Position numbers and translations under genes: made by a program. The notes beneath the pieces were generated by a model. It ran no database searches, had not been told where the DNA came from, and was given only the letters and a program-made list of their open reading frames with translations. Shown in pieces: positions 24,566 to 32,814 of a DNA stretch of 64,000 nucleotides. Location: the NCBI RefSeq assembly GCF_001612665.1, contig NZ_BDAX01000018.1:336823-400822 (forward strand), read 5' to 3'. Position 1 is the stretch's first letter. Each line of letters opens with the position of its first letter. Source of the stretch: Nocardia alba NBRC 108234 (GTDB taxonomy: Bacteria > Actinomycetota > Actinomycetes > Mycobacteriales > Mycobacteriaceae).

Positions 24566-25201
24566 ATGGCGAGGCCGCGCGTACCGCTGTTGAGCCGCGA
24601 GCGAATTCGCGACGCCGCGCTGGTCCTGATCGACCGCGACGGGCTCGCCGAGGTCTCGATGCGCAAATTGGGCGCCGAACTCGGCGTACAGGCCGCCTCG
24701 CTCTACGGCCACTACCCGAACAAGGACGACCTGTTCGACGACATCGCCACCGGCATCATGAGCCTCGTCGACACCTCCACCTTCGACACCGTGAGCTGGG
24801 ATCGAGCGCTCGCGGACTGGGCGCGCAGCTATCGCAGCGCACTGGCCACCCACCCGAACTTCGTGCCGTACCTGGCCACCGGTCCGGGCCGCAGAGCCGA
24901 GAACCTGCGCGCGGCCGACGCCGTGCACGGCGGCCTGGTCGGTGCGGGCTGGCCACCGCGATACGCCACCATGATCGGCGCCGCCACCCGCTACCTGGTG
25001 ATGGGTTCGACAGTGGGCTCGTTCGCGGGCGGCTTCGCCGACGACGTGCAGGTCTACCGCGACCGCTACCCGCACCTGAATCAGGCACACCTGCTGCGCG
25101 CGATCGCCGACGAAATCGATGACGACAGTTTCGAATTGGCCCTCACCGCGTTCATCGCGGGCCTCACCGCCACCTACACCGCGGTCGTCACCACGAACTG
25201 A
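24566..25201 (+). CDS. TetR-family repressor of the acyl-CoA operon
   Basis: A 211-residue TetR protein. The helix-turn-helix (about 12-58) reads RIRDAALVLIDRDGLAEVSM then LGVQAASLYGHYPNKDDLFD. The C-terminal ligand domain has a TetR_C shape with GAATRYLVMGSTVGSFAGG. It starts at ATG 24566 with GAGGGAG about 9 nt upstream. It is divergent from, and shares operators with, the acyl-CoA dehydrogenase operon. By analogy with FadR/KstR-type repressors the inducer would be an acyl-CoA or its free acid. Confidence 0.92.
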   Translation: MARPRVPLLSRERIRDAALVLIDRDGLAEVSMRKLGAELGVQAASLYGHYPNKDDLFDDIATGIMSLVDTSTFDTVSWDRALADWARSYRSALATHPNFVPYLATGPGRRAENLRAADAVHGGLVGAGWPPRYATMIGAATRYLVMGSTVGSFAGGFADDVQVYRDRYPHLNQAHLLRAIADEIDDDSFELALTAFIAGLTATYTAVVTTN

Positions 25202-25213
25202 GCGCGCCCGGAC

Positions 25214-25269
25214 ACAACAAAACCGGTGGCGCCTACGCGATCGCTCCCATGCGCCACCGGTTCTGTTGT
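25214..25269. terminator. Bidirectional terminator between tetR and pafA
   Basis: A 19-bp stem (ACAACAAAACCGGTGGCGC paired with GCGCCACCGGTTCTGTTGT, one mismatch) around an 18-nt loop, between convergent genes. Confidence 0.85.
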
Positions 25270-25294
25270 CGGTCCCCCCGTCTGAGGGGTTCGC

Positions 25295-26653
25295 CTACAT
25301 CGAGGCGATCAGCCTGTCGACGCGTTCGTCGACCGATCGGAACGGATCCTTGCACAGCACCGTGCGCTGGGCCTGATCGTTCAGCTTGAGATGCACCCAG
25401 TCGACGGTGAAATCGCGGCCCGCCTCCTGTGCGGCGGTGATGAAGTCGCCGCGCAGCTTGGCCCGCGTGGTCTGCGGCGGGGTGTCCACCGCGGCGTCGA
25501 CGGCGTCGTCCTCGGTGATCCGCTTGGCCAGACCCTTGCGCTGGAGCAGGTCGAAGACACCGCGCCCGCGCTTGATGTCGTGATAGGCCAGATCCAGCTG
25601 GGCGATCTTGGGATCCGACATCTCCATGCTGTAGCGGTCCTGGTAGCGCTGGAACAGCTTGCGCTTGATCACCCAGTCGATCTCGGTGTCGACCTTGGCG
25701 AAGTCCTGCGCCTCGACCGCGTCGAGAGTGCGACCCCACAGGTCCACCACCGCGTCGACCTGCGGATCGCGATCGCGGTTGCGCAGGTGCTCGACGGCAC
25801 GGGCGTAGTACTCGCGCTGGATCTCCAGGGCGCTGGCCTGGCGACCGCCGGCCAGGCGGACGGGACGGCGACCGGTGAGATCGTGGCTCACCTCGCGAAT
25901 GGCCCGTATCGGGTTGTCGAGCGCGAAATCGCGGAACGACACCCCCGCCTCGATCATCTCCAGCACCAGCGACGCGGTACCGACCTTGAGCATGGTGGTC
26001 GGTTCGGCCATATTGGAGTCGCCGACGATCACGTGCAGGCGCCGGTACTTCTCGGCGTCAGCGTGGGGCTCGTCGCGGGTGTTGATGATCGGGCGCGAGC
26101 GGGTGGTCGCCGAGGAGACGCCCTCCCAGATGTGCTCGGCCCGCTGCGACAGGCAGAACGTGGCCGCCTTCGGCGTCTGCAGCACCTTGCCCGCGCCACA
26201 GATGAGCTGACGGGTGACCAGGAACGGGAGCAGCACGTCGGAGATCCGGGAGAACTCACCGGCGCGGACCACGAGGAAGTTCTCGTGGCAGCCGTAGGAG
26301 TTGCCCGCGGAGTCGGTGTTGTTCTTGAACAGGTAGATGTCGCCGCCGATGCCTTCTTCGGCGAGGCGCTGTTCGGCGTCTATGAGCAGGTCCTCCAGCA
26401 CCCGCTCGCCGGCGCGGTCGTGCGTGACCAACTGCACCAGGCTGTCGCATTCGGCGGTGGCGTACTCGGGATGTGATCCGACGTCGAGGTACAACCTGGC
26501 ACCGTTGCGAAGGAAGACATTGGAGCTACGGCCCCAGGACACCACCCGGCGGAACAAGTACCGGGCTACCTCGTCGGGGGACAGCCGACGGTGACCGTGG
26601 AAGGTGCATGTCACACCGAACTCGGTCTCGATCCCCATGATTCGTCGCTGCAC
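25295..26653 (-). CDS. pafA: Pup-protein ligase PafA
   Basis: A 452-residue carboxylate-amine ligase related to glutamine synthetase and gamma-glutamyl-cysteine ligase. It phosphorylates the C-terminal glutamate of Pup and joins it to substrate lysines. The N-terminus QRRIMGIETEFGVTC carries the metal-binding Glu residues, GARLYLDVGSHPEYATAECD and NTDSAGNSYGCHEN are ATP/Mg sites, and TTRSRPIINTRDEPHADAEK is a hallmark. The GTG at 26653 gives exactly the mycobacterial start; the open frame upstream is unconserved. Unlike mycobacteria, pafB and pafC do not follow it, and a terminator lies between it and prcA, so pafA is monocistronic here. Confidence 0.97.
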   Translation of the reverse strand: MQRRIMGIETEFGVTCTFHGHRRLSPDEVARYLFRRVVSWGRSSNVFLRNGARLYLDVGSHPEYATAECDSLVQLVTHDRAGERVLEDLLIDAEQRLAEEGIGGDIYLFKNNTDSAGNSYGCHENFLVVRAGEFSRISDVLLPFLVTRQLICGAGKVLQTPKAATFCLSQRAEHIWEGVSSATTRSRPIINTRDEPHADAEKYRRLHVIVGDSNMAEPTTMLKVGTASLVLEMIEAGVSFRDFALDNPIRAIREVSHDLTGRRPVRLAGGRQASALEIQREYYARAVEHLRNRDRDPQVDAVVDLWGRTLDAVEAQDFAKVDTEIDWVIKRKLFQRYQDRYSMEMSDPKIAQLDLAYHDIKRGRGVFDLLQRKGLAKRITEDDAVDAAVDTPPQTTRAKLRGDFITAAQEAGRDFTVDWVHLKLNDQAQRTVLCKDPFRSVDERVDRLIASM

Positions 26654-26762
26654 ACTATCGACAGTACAGCCATGACCAGTGCCCGCGCGGCGCTCCTGAC
26701 ATCCCATTCGCATACGTGTTCACAACGATTCGGACAGCGAACGACCTGCGCGCACACGACGA

Positions 26763-26801
26763 GATCGGGCCTGCGAACCGGTGTGATTCGCAGGCCCGAT
26801 C
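26763..26801 (-). terminator. Terminator after prcA
   Basis: A perfect 15-bp stem (GATCGGGCCTGCGAA with TTCGCAGGCCCGATC) and 9-nt loop separates the pup-prcB-prcA unit from pafA. Confidence 0.85.
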
Positions 26802-26817
26802 ATGATCGTGACGGCGG

Positions 26818-27585
26818 CTATTTCCCCGCGTCGTCGTCGGGTTCGGGCAGCTTCGCCTCTTTTACCGGCTTCGGCTTCGACGCGGCGAGCGCCGACTCCA
26901 GGGCGGGGCCCTGCAGCCTGCGGAACGCCCGGCGCGGCCGCTGCTGCTCGAGCGTGGCCACCTCGAGGGAGGCCTCGCCGAGCGACCGCTTGTCCTTGTC
27001 GGCCTCCGGCTGACCGGCCAGCAGCGCGCCGATCGCCACCTTCAACGCGTCGTCCAGGGACAGACCCGGCTTGTAGGCGGCCTTGAGCTGGGTCAGGATC
27101 GGCTCGGTGGTGCCGCCCATGACGACGTACTCACGTTCGTCGACGATGGACCCGTCGAAGGTGATCCGGTACAGCACCGAGGTCGGCGCCTGTTCCGGAT
27201 AACCCACTTCGGCGACGCACAGCTCCACCTCGTAGGGCTTGAGCTGATCGGTGAAGATCGAGCCGAGGCTCTGCGCGTACAGGTTGGCCAGCCCGCGACC
27301 GGTGACATCGCGCCGGTCGTACTGGTATCCCTTGAGGTCGGCCTGCAGGATGCCGCCGCGGCGCAGGGCCTCGAACTCGTTGTATTTACCGACCGCGGCG
27401 AACCCGACCCGGTCGTAGAGTTCGCTGACCTTGTGCAACGTCGCCGAGGGGTTCTCGGCGACGAACAGCACACCGTCGGCGTAGACCAGCACCACCACGC
27501 TGCGACCACGACCGATGCCCTTGCGGGCGAGCTCGGTCTTGTCGCGCATGATCTGCTCGGCCGAGGCGTAATACGGCAGCGTCAT
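26818..27585 (-). CDS. prcA: 20S proteasome alpha subunit
   Basis: A 255-residue alpha subunit forming the outer rings and gate of the actinobacterial proteasome. The N-terminus MTLPYYASAEQIMRDKTELA is the gating segment, followed by KGIGRGRSVVVLVYADGVLF and a long charged C-terminal tail rich in Lys, Pro and Asp (about 215-255), typical of the actinobacterial form. The ATG overlaps the prcB stop by 4 bp. It works with PrcB, with Mpa docking onto the alpha ring. Confidence 0.97.
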   Translation of the reverse strand: MTLPYYASAEQIMRDKTELARKGIGRGRSVVVLVYADGVLFVAENPSATLHKVSELYDRVGFAAVGKYNEFEALRRGGILQADLKGYQYDRRDVTGRGLANLYAQSLGSIFTDQLKPYEVELCVAEVGYPEQAPTSVLYRITFDGSIVDEREYVVMGGTTEPILTQLKAAYKPGLSLDDALKVAIGALLAGQPEADKDKRSLGEASLEVATLEQQRPRRAFRRLQGPALESALAASKPKPVKEAKLPEPDDDAGK

Positions 27586-28427
27586 CGGAGCGCGCCCCCT
27601 TCTTCCGCGGCTTCCCGGTCGGCGATCACACCGCGGGCGATCTCGGCGAGACGATCCTCACCGACCTCGTCGGCCCCATCGGCGTCGATCACCACCGCTG
27701 TCGGGTAGATCCCGCGCAGCAGGTCGGGACCGCCGGTGGCGGTGTCGTCGTCGGCGGCGTCGAACAGCGACTCCACCGCGATCCGCAAGGCCCGGTCCTG
27801 GTCGATGCCGCGCTGGTAGAGCTTCTTCAGCGACGACTTCGCGAACGTCGAACCGGAGCCGACGGCGGTGTAGCCGTACCGCTCCTCGCTCCGCCCGCCG
27901 ACCACGTCGTAGGACACGATGCGGCCGGATCGGTCGGGGTCGAGGATCTGGTCGTCGAAACCGACCAGCAGCGGGATCGCGGCCAGGCCCTGCATGGCGG
28001 CAGGCAGGTTGTCGCGAACCATCTTCGACAGCTTGTTGGCTTTACCGTCGAAGGTGAGCGGCACGCCTTCGATCTTCTCGTAGTACTCCAGCTCGACGGC
28101 GAACAACCGCACCATCTCGATCGCGATACCGGCGGTACCCGCGATGCCCGCGGCCGAGAGGGTGTCGGTGATGTACACCTTCTCGGTGTCGCGGCTGGCC
28201 AGCAGGTTGCCCATGGTGGCCCTGCGGTCGCCCGCGATCAGCACGCCGCCCCGGTAGGTGATCGCGACGATGGTGGTGCCGTGTGGCGCCAGATCCTTCG
28301 TCGCGGTCAGATCCGAGACCGGAAACCTGTTGGCGGGCAACAGGTCCGGCGCGTGCATGCGGAGATGTTCGGTGAACGAGGAGAGAGCCCGCCCCGCGTG
28401 GAGGCGCAAGGGGTCACCTGGGGTCAC
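27582..28427 (-). CDS. prcB: 20S proteasome beta subunit (catalytic)
   Basis: A 281-residue precursor. A 50-residue propeptide ends in APHG, and cleavage exposes Thr51 (TTIVAITYRGGVLIAGDRRA) as the N-terminal nucleophile; the Lys/Asp partners lie in GDRRAT and downstream. SGSTFAKSSLKKLYQ and the GxxxD region follow. The GTG at 28427 overlaps the pup stop (GTGA), with AAGGGCGG inside pup as ribosome site. Central catalytic rings of the proteasome. Confidence 0.97.
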   Translation of the reverse strand: MTPGDPLRLHAGRALSSFTEHLRMHAPDLLPANRFPVSDLTATKDLAPHGTTIVAITYRGGVLIAGDRRATMGNLLASRDTEKVYITDTLSAAGIAGTAGIAIEMVRLFAVELEYYEKIEGVPLTFDGKANKLSKMVRDNLPAAMQGLAAIPLLVGFDDQILDPDRSGRIVSYDVVGGRSEERYGYTAVGSGSTFAKSSLKKLYQRGIDQDRALRIAVESLFDAADDDTATGGPDLLRGIYPTAVVIDADGADEVGEDRLAEIARGVIADREAAEEGGALR

Positions 28428-28618
28428 TGGCCGCCCTTCTGCACATATGCCCGCACGAAGTCCTCAGCGTTCTCCTCGAGCACGTCATCGATTTCATCGA
28501 GCAAGTCGTCGGTTTCCTCCGCGAGCTTCTCACGGCGTTCCTGCCCTGCCGCGTCTACGCCCTCGGGGCCCTCGTCCTCGTCGCCACCCCCGGCGCGCTT
28601 GGTCTGCTCTTGTGCCAT
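28424..28618 (-). CDS. pup: Prokaryotic ubiquitin-like protein Pup
   Basis: A 64-residue, mostly disordered modifier. The C-terminal half LAEETDDLLDEIDDVLEENA forms the coiled-coil helix recognised by Mpa, followed by FVRAYVQKGGQ. The terminal Gln must be deamidated by Dop before PafA can ligate it. The ATG at 28618, with GGAGGT 8 nt upstream, gives the conserved start MAQEQTKR; an upstream in-frame ATG would add nine unconserved residues. First gene of pup-prcB-prcA. Confidence 0.97.
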   Translation of the reverse strand: MAQEQTKRAGGGDEDEGPEGVDAAGQERREKLAEETDDLLDEIDDVLEENAEDFVRAYVQKGGQ

Positions 28619-28737
28619 GGCAGCCGACCTCCTCTTCCTCATCACGATGATCGTGTGTGTCCTACAACCCTACCGAGCAGATCCGACAAGGTGGTCGATA
28701 GCGATCGGATTGTCGCGCAGTCGACCCCTCGACTCGC

Positions 28738-30237
28738 TCAATGGGTGAGCTGTTCGACCAGTTCCGCCGCCGTGCGCGAGCCATCGAGCAGCCTGCCGAC
28801 GTGCGCTTTCGTGCCCCGGCGCGGTTCCAGCGTCGGAATCCGGACCAGTGAATCGCCACCGAGATCGAAGATCACCGAATCCCAACTGGCGGCGGCGATA
28901 TCGGCGCCGAAACGACGCAGGCACTCACCACGGAAGTAGGCGCGGGTGTCGGTGGGCGCGTTGGTCATCGCGTCGAGCACCTGCTGTTCACTGACGAGCC
29001 GCTCCATCGACCCACGAGCGACCAGGCGGTTGTAGAGCCCCTTGTCCAGGCGAACATCGGAGTACTGCAGGTCCATCAGGTGCAGTTTGGGTGCGGCCCA
29101 GCCCAGGCCCTCCCGGCTGCGCATGCCCTCGAGCAGCCGTAGTTTGGCGGGCCAGTCGAGCAGGTGCGCGGCCTCCATCGGATCGCGCTCGAGCAGGTCG
29201 AGGACCATCGCCCACTTGTCGATGATGTCGAGCACGCGCGGATCCTCGTTGCCTTCGCGCTGGACGAACTTGGCGACGCGCTCGTGGTAGAGCCGTTGCA
29301 GCGCAAGGCCGGTCAGCTCGCGCCCGTCGGCCAGCGCCACGGTGGCGCGCAGCGTCGGGTCATGGCTGATCTGGTGCACCGCGGTGACCGGGCGGGCCAA
29401 CTGAAACTCCGAGAGGTCCTCGCCCGCCTCGATCAGGTCGAGCACCAGCGCGGTGGAGCCGACCTTGAGATAGGTCGACATCTCGGCGAGGTTGGCGTCA
29501 CCGATGATCACGTGCAGCCGCCGGTACTTGTCGGCATCGGCGTGCGGCTCGTCGCGGGTGTTGATGATGCCGCGCTTGAGGGTGGTCTCCAGACCGACCT
29601 CGACCTCGATGTAGTCGGCCCGCTGGGACAACTGGAAACCGGCGTGGTCACCCGATTGGCCGATGCCGACCCGGCCCGCGCCGCAGATCACCTGGCGGGA
29701 GACGAAGAACGGGGTCAGTCCCGCGATGATGTGGCTGAACGGGGTGTCGCGGCTCATCAGGTAGTTCTCGTGAGTGCCGTAGGAGGCGCCCTTGCCGTCG
29801 ACATTGTTCTTGTACAGCTGCAGCCGGGGCGCTCCCGGCACACTCGACGCGTGCCGGGCGGCCGCCTCCATCACCCGCTCGCCCGCTTTGTCCCAGATCA
29901 CCGCGTCGAGCGGGTCGACGACCTCGGGCGCGGAGTACTCCGGGTGGGCGTGGTCGACGTAGAGCCGGGCGCCGTTGGTGAGGATCATGTTGGCCGCGCC
30001 GACCTCGTCGGCGTCGATCACCGGGGCGGGCCCGCTCATCCGGCTGAGGTCGAAACCACGCGCGTCACGCAGCGGGGATTCCACCTCGTAGTCCCAGCGG
30101 GTGCGCTTGGCTCGCGGCACCCCCGCCGCGGCGGCATAGGCGAGAACGGCCTGCGTGGAGGTGAGGATCGGGTTGGCCGTCGGCTCCGTGGGGGTCGAGA
30201 TGCCGTATTCGACCTCGATTCCGATGATGCGCTGCAT
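28738..30237 (-). CDS. dop: Pup deamidase/depupylase Dop
   Basis: A 499-residue paralogue of PafA. It deamidates the Pup C-terminal Gln to Glu and also removes Pup from substrates. MQRIIGIEVEYGIST opens the ligase fold, NGARLYVDHAHPEYSAPE and NNVDGKGASYGTHENYL give the ATP/Mg sites, and TLKRGIINTRDEPHADADK the conserved core. The Dop-specific insertion (about 40-80, RAKRTRWDYEVESPLRDARG) distinguishes it from PafA. The ATG at 30237 is the family start; the frame is open upstream without similarity. It lies 120 bp upstream of pup. Confidence 0.96.
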   Translation of the reverse strand: MQRIIGIEVEYGISTPTEPTANPILTSTQAVLAYAAAAGVPRAKRTRWDYEVESPLRDARGFDLSRMSGPAPVIDADEVGAANMILTNGARLYVDHAHPEYSAPEVVDPLDAVIWDKAGERVMEAAARHASSVPGAPRLQLYKNNVDGKGASYGTHENYLMSRDTPFSHIIAGLTPFFVSRQVICGAGRVGIGQSGDHAGFQLSQRADYIEVEVGLETTLKRGIINTRDEPHADADKYRRLHVIIGDANLAEMSTYLKVGSTALVLDLIEAGEDLSEFQLARPVTAVHQISHDPTLRATVALADGRELTGLALQRLYHERVAKFVQREGNEDPRVLDIIDKWAMVLDLLERDPMEAAHLLDWPAKLRLLEGMRSREGLGWAAPKLHLMDLQYSDVRLDKGLYNRLVARGSMERLVSEQQVLDAMTNAPTDTRAYFRGECLRRFGADIAAASWDSVIFDLGGDSLVRIPTLEPRRGTKAHVGRLLDGSRTAAELVEQLTH

Positions 30238-30385
30238 ACAGTCGAGACTAGGCGACGCGCTGTACCCGCACCCGCATCTCGGCCCAGCGGGGCCGTGTGA
30301 GGTCGGCGGCATCCCCCGAGAGGGGGACCCCGGAATCGCCCTCACGAGCGATCCGCCGGGCCGCTCACGCGCCGATACTCGGTAC

Positions 30386-31567
30386 ATGACCGAGGCCGCC
30401 GTACCCAGCACCGCAACCCGCGTCGAACCGGGGCCGACTCGCCTGGTCGCACTGGATGTGCTGCGCGGCATCGCGATCCTGGGCACCCTCGGTACCAATA
30501 TCTGGATCTTCACCCACGCGTCGGGCATGGTCGGCTACCTCGACGAGCTCGCCGCGACCCCCGACAACGCCGGGATGTGGTTTGAGCGGGTGCTCCAACA
30601 GCTCGCGCAGGGCAAGTTCCTCGGCCTGCTGACGGTGCTGTTCGGGATCGGCCTCGCCATCCAGCAGGGTTCGGCGCGGCGGGCGGGCCTTTCGTGGCCC
30701 GGCACCTACCCGTACCGTGCGGGGCTGCTGCTGCTCGACGGTGTGCTGAACTTCGCGCTCGTCGCGGAGTTCGATGTCCTGATGGGTTACGCGATGACCG
30801 GCCTGGTCGTCGCCTATATCCTCGCGACCACCGAACGCGCACAGCGGCGTTGGCTGATCGTCGCCGCCTCGGTCCACGTGACGATGTTGACCTCGATCGC
30901 CGCCGCGTCGGCCTTCGCGTCACACCGGAACAGCGCCGACTCGACACCGCTGGATCCGAATCCCTACGCGGTCGGCTCCTTCTGGGATCTGGTGCTGTTC
31001 CGCCTCGACAACGCGCTGATCTTCCGGCTCGAGACGATCTTCGTGTTCCCGATGTCGGTGGCCCTGTTCCTGGTGGGCGCGCGACTGTTCCGGGCGGGCG
31101 TGTTCGGTCCCGAGGGCGCGTGTCTTCGACGGCGGCTCATGGTGATCGGGTTCGCCGTCGCCGCCCCGCTCGATCTCACGCTCGGCATCGCCGGCGGCGG
31201 CGACATCATCTTCGTCACGCGCTACGGGACCGCGCCGTTCGTCGCCCTCGGTATTGTGGCCGCGATCGCCGAGTTCGCCTTGCGCAAGCCACATTTCGGT
31301 GTCGCGGGCACCCGACTGAGCGAGGTCGGCCGCACCGCGCTCAGCTGCTACATCCTGCAGAACCTGCTCGCTGGAATCCTCTGCTACGGATGGGGTTTCG
31401 GATTGGCGGCGCGGGTCTCGGATTCGGCGCGGGTGCCGTTCACCGTGGCGATCTACCTGCTCGTCGCCGCCGCGATCATCACCTTCGCGCACCTGTGGCT
31501 GCGCCGTTTCGAGCGCGGACCGGTGGAGTGGCTGTGGAATCGGACCTATCGCGCGCTGGCCGGCTGA
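30386..31567 (+). CDS. DUF418-family membrane protein
   Basis: A 393-residue polytopic membrane protein. The N-terminal signature TRLVALDVLRGIAILGTL is shared by DUF418 and DUF1624/acyltransferase-like proteins, and the C-terminal DUF418 domain (about 225-390) contains EVGRTALSCYILQNLLAGIL, where a small solute or acyl group may be handled. About ten hydrophobic segments can be counted. The ATG at 30386 starts a short soluble N-terminus and is preferred to the open frame upstream. It is convergent with a TetR gene one base downstream. No function is established for the family. Confidence 0.85.
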   Translation: MTEAAVPSTATRVEPGPTRLVALDVLRGIAILGTLGTNIWIFTHASGMVGYLDELAATPDNAGMWFERVLQQLAQGKFLGLLTVLFGIGLAIQQGSARRAGLSWPGTYPYRAGLLLLDGVLNFALVAEFDVLMGYAMTGLVVAYILATTERAQRRWLIVAASVHVTMLTSIAAASAFASHRNSADSTPLDPNPYAVGSFWDLVLFRLDNALIFRLETIFVFPMSVALFLVGARLFRAGVFGPEGACLRRRLMVIGFAVAAPLDLTLGIAGGGDIIFVTRYGTAPFVALGIVAAIAEFALRKPHFGVAGTRLSEVGRTALSCYILQNLLAGILCYGWGFGLAARVSDSARVPFTVAIYLLVAAAIITFAHLWLRRFERGPVEWLWNRTYRALAG

Positions 31568-31568
31568 G

Positions 31569-32303
31569 TCAGCGCAGCCGCTGATCGGGCGGCGGGGCCG
31601 CGTCCGGCGCGATGAGCAGGTCGGCGATGAGCGAATCCCGTTGCAGCGGAACACCGAGACTGCGGGCATTGCCCTCGAACAGCGACAGCACCGACTCGGT
31701 CAGAATGCCCTGCACCTGTTCGAGGGTGAGCACCGGTTCCGGATCCGCGCGCCAACTCGCCACGACACCGTCGACGAGACCGACCATGCCGAAGGCCATC
31801 GGCCGGCCGCGCGCCGGATCGATACCGAAGCGAGCCAGCGTCGCCGCGAAGATGTCGGCGAGCTGTCCACCCACCGCGCGACCCGCGCCACTGAGGCTCG
31901 GTGCGCCCTGCGGCGCCGCGTCGCCGAGGAAGCGGTGCAGGTTCGGGTGACGCTCGATCCAGCCGAGATAGGTACCGACGGCGCCGCGCACGGCCTCTTT
32001 GAGGGTGCCGTCGGACTGCAGCGCGGGCATCAGTTCCGCGAGCAGTAGCTCGAGGATGCGCTGGCGTGCCAGCGCGTCGAGTTCGGCGCGCCCACCGACA
32101 TGGCGGTAGACCACCGGTCGCGGCAGTGCCAGATGCTCGGCGATCAACTGCACCGAGATCTCGAGACCGTGCTCCTCGATCACCTCGATCGCGGCGTCGA
32201 TCATCTCCGCGCGACGACGCTCTTTGTGCCCGTGCCAGCGGGTGGCGCGACCGTCGGCGGCGGTCTGATCGGCGTGCGCGGATGGTGCAGTCACAGTGCT
32301 CAC
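31569..32303 (-). CDS. TetR-family transcriptional regulator
   Basis: A 244-residue TetR protein. The helix-turn-helix runs RRAEMIDAAIEVIEEHGLEI to LALPRPVVYRHVGGRAELDA (about 30-75), and the C-terminal domain resembles TetR_C families with WIERHPNLHRFLGDAAPQ. The start is probably GTG 32303 (VSTVTAPSAHAD); open frame continues upstream through a promoter-like stretch and is rejected. It is divergent from the DUF6412-YidC pair and shares a palindrome with it. Ligand unknown. Confidence 0.85.
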   Translation of the reverse strand: MSTVTAPSAHADQTAADGRATRWHGHKERRRAEMIDAAIEVIEEHGLEISVQLIAEHLALPRPVVYRHVGGRAELDALARQRILELLLAELMPALQSDGTLKEAVRGAVGTYLGWIERHPNLHRFLGDAAPQGAPSLSGAGRAVGGQLADIFAATLARFGIDPARGRPMAFGMVGLVDGVVASWRADPEPVLTLEQVQGILTESVLSLFEGNARSLGVPLQRDSLIADLLIAPDAAPPPDQRLR

Positions 32304-32339
32304 GATACCCGTGCCGATATTGACCGTGACACCAAGTTC

Positions 32340-32353
32340 CACTAATTTTAGTG
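32340..32353. promoter_or_regulatory. Palindrome between tetR and DUF6412 gene
   Basis: CACTAA-TT-TTAGTG is a 14-bp dyad in an AT-rich island of an otherwise GC-rich region, between the divergent starts. It is a likely TetR operator. Confidence 0.5.
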
Positions 32354-32372
32354 TTACCTTCCATAACATCTA

Positions 32373-32720
32373 ATGCGAACGCCGGCAACACCACTGTCGA
32401 CCGCCGGTATGCTCGGTGGCGTGCAGGCACGGGCGATGGTGATGGCGTACGCGGTTCTCGCGTGTGTACTGCCCGCCTTCGTGCTCCTCTCCGCACCGGG
32501 CGGCGAGACCACGCGCATGCTCGCGTTCGGTGCTGTCGCCGCCGCACTGGTGTGCGCGCTGGTCGCGGTCACCGGCCGCGGCCACCTACCTGTCCGGGTC
32601 GCGAGCGTGGGTCCGCCGCGTTCGGCACAGCGCCGATTGCGCGGTTGCTTTCTGCGACAGAGCAATCCGGATGCCGCCGGTCGTCCACGTCCACGAGCGC
32701 CGGGGATCGATCACCGCTGA
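32373..32720 (+). CDS. Small DUF6412-like membrane protein
   Basis: A 115-residue protein with two hydrophobic segments (about 21-40 and 50-65) and a cytoplasmic tail, SAQRRLRGCFLRQSNPDAAG then RPRPRAPG. This tail is the hallmark I associate with the small DUF6412 family found next to YidC-like genes in actinomycetes. The ATG at 32373 is taken as start; internal starts at 32420 (GTG) and after cannot be excluded. It lies 94 bp upstream of the YidC-like gene and reads with it, so the two may act together in membrane insertion. Function is unproven. Confidence 0.65.
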   Translation: MRTPATPLSTAGMLGGVQARAMVMAYAVLACVLPAFVLLSAPGGETTRMLAFGAVAAALVCALVAVTGRGHLPVRVASVGPPRSAQRRLRGCFLRQSNPDAAGRPRPRAPGIDHR

Positions 32721-32814
32721 CAGGTGCCGCGCCGTCGGCGCCGCCTGTCGGATCTCGTGATCCCACTCCCCCTTTCGTGCCTTCGCGCACGCCGCACGGA
32801 CAGGTCGTCCCGTC

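Noticed and set aside
25214..25269. Long inverted repeat as a possible insertion-sequence end or att site
   Set aside because: Single hairpin between convergent genes with no transposase or target duplication; it is a terminator.
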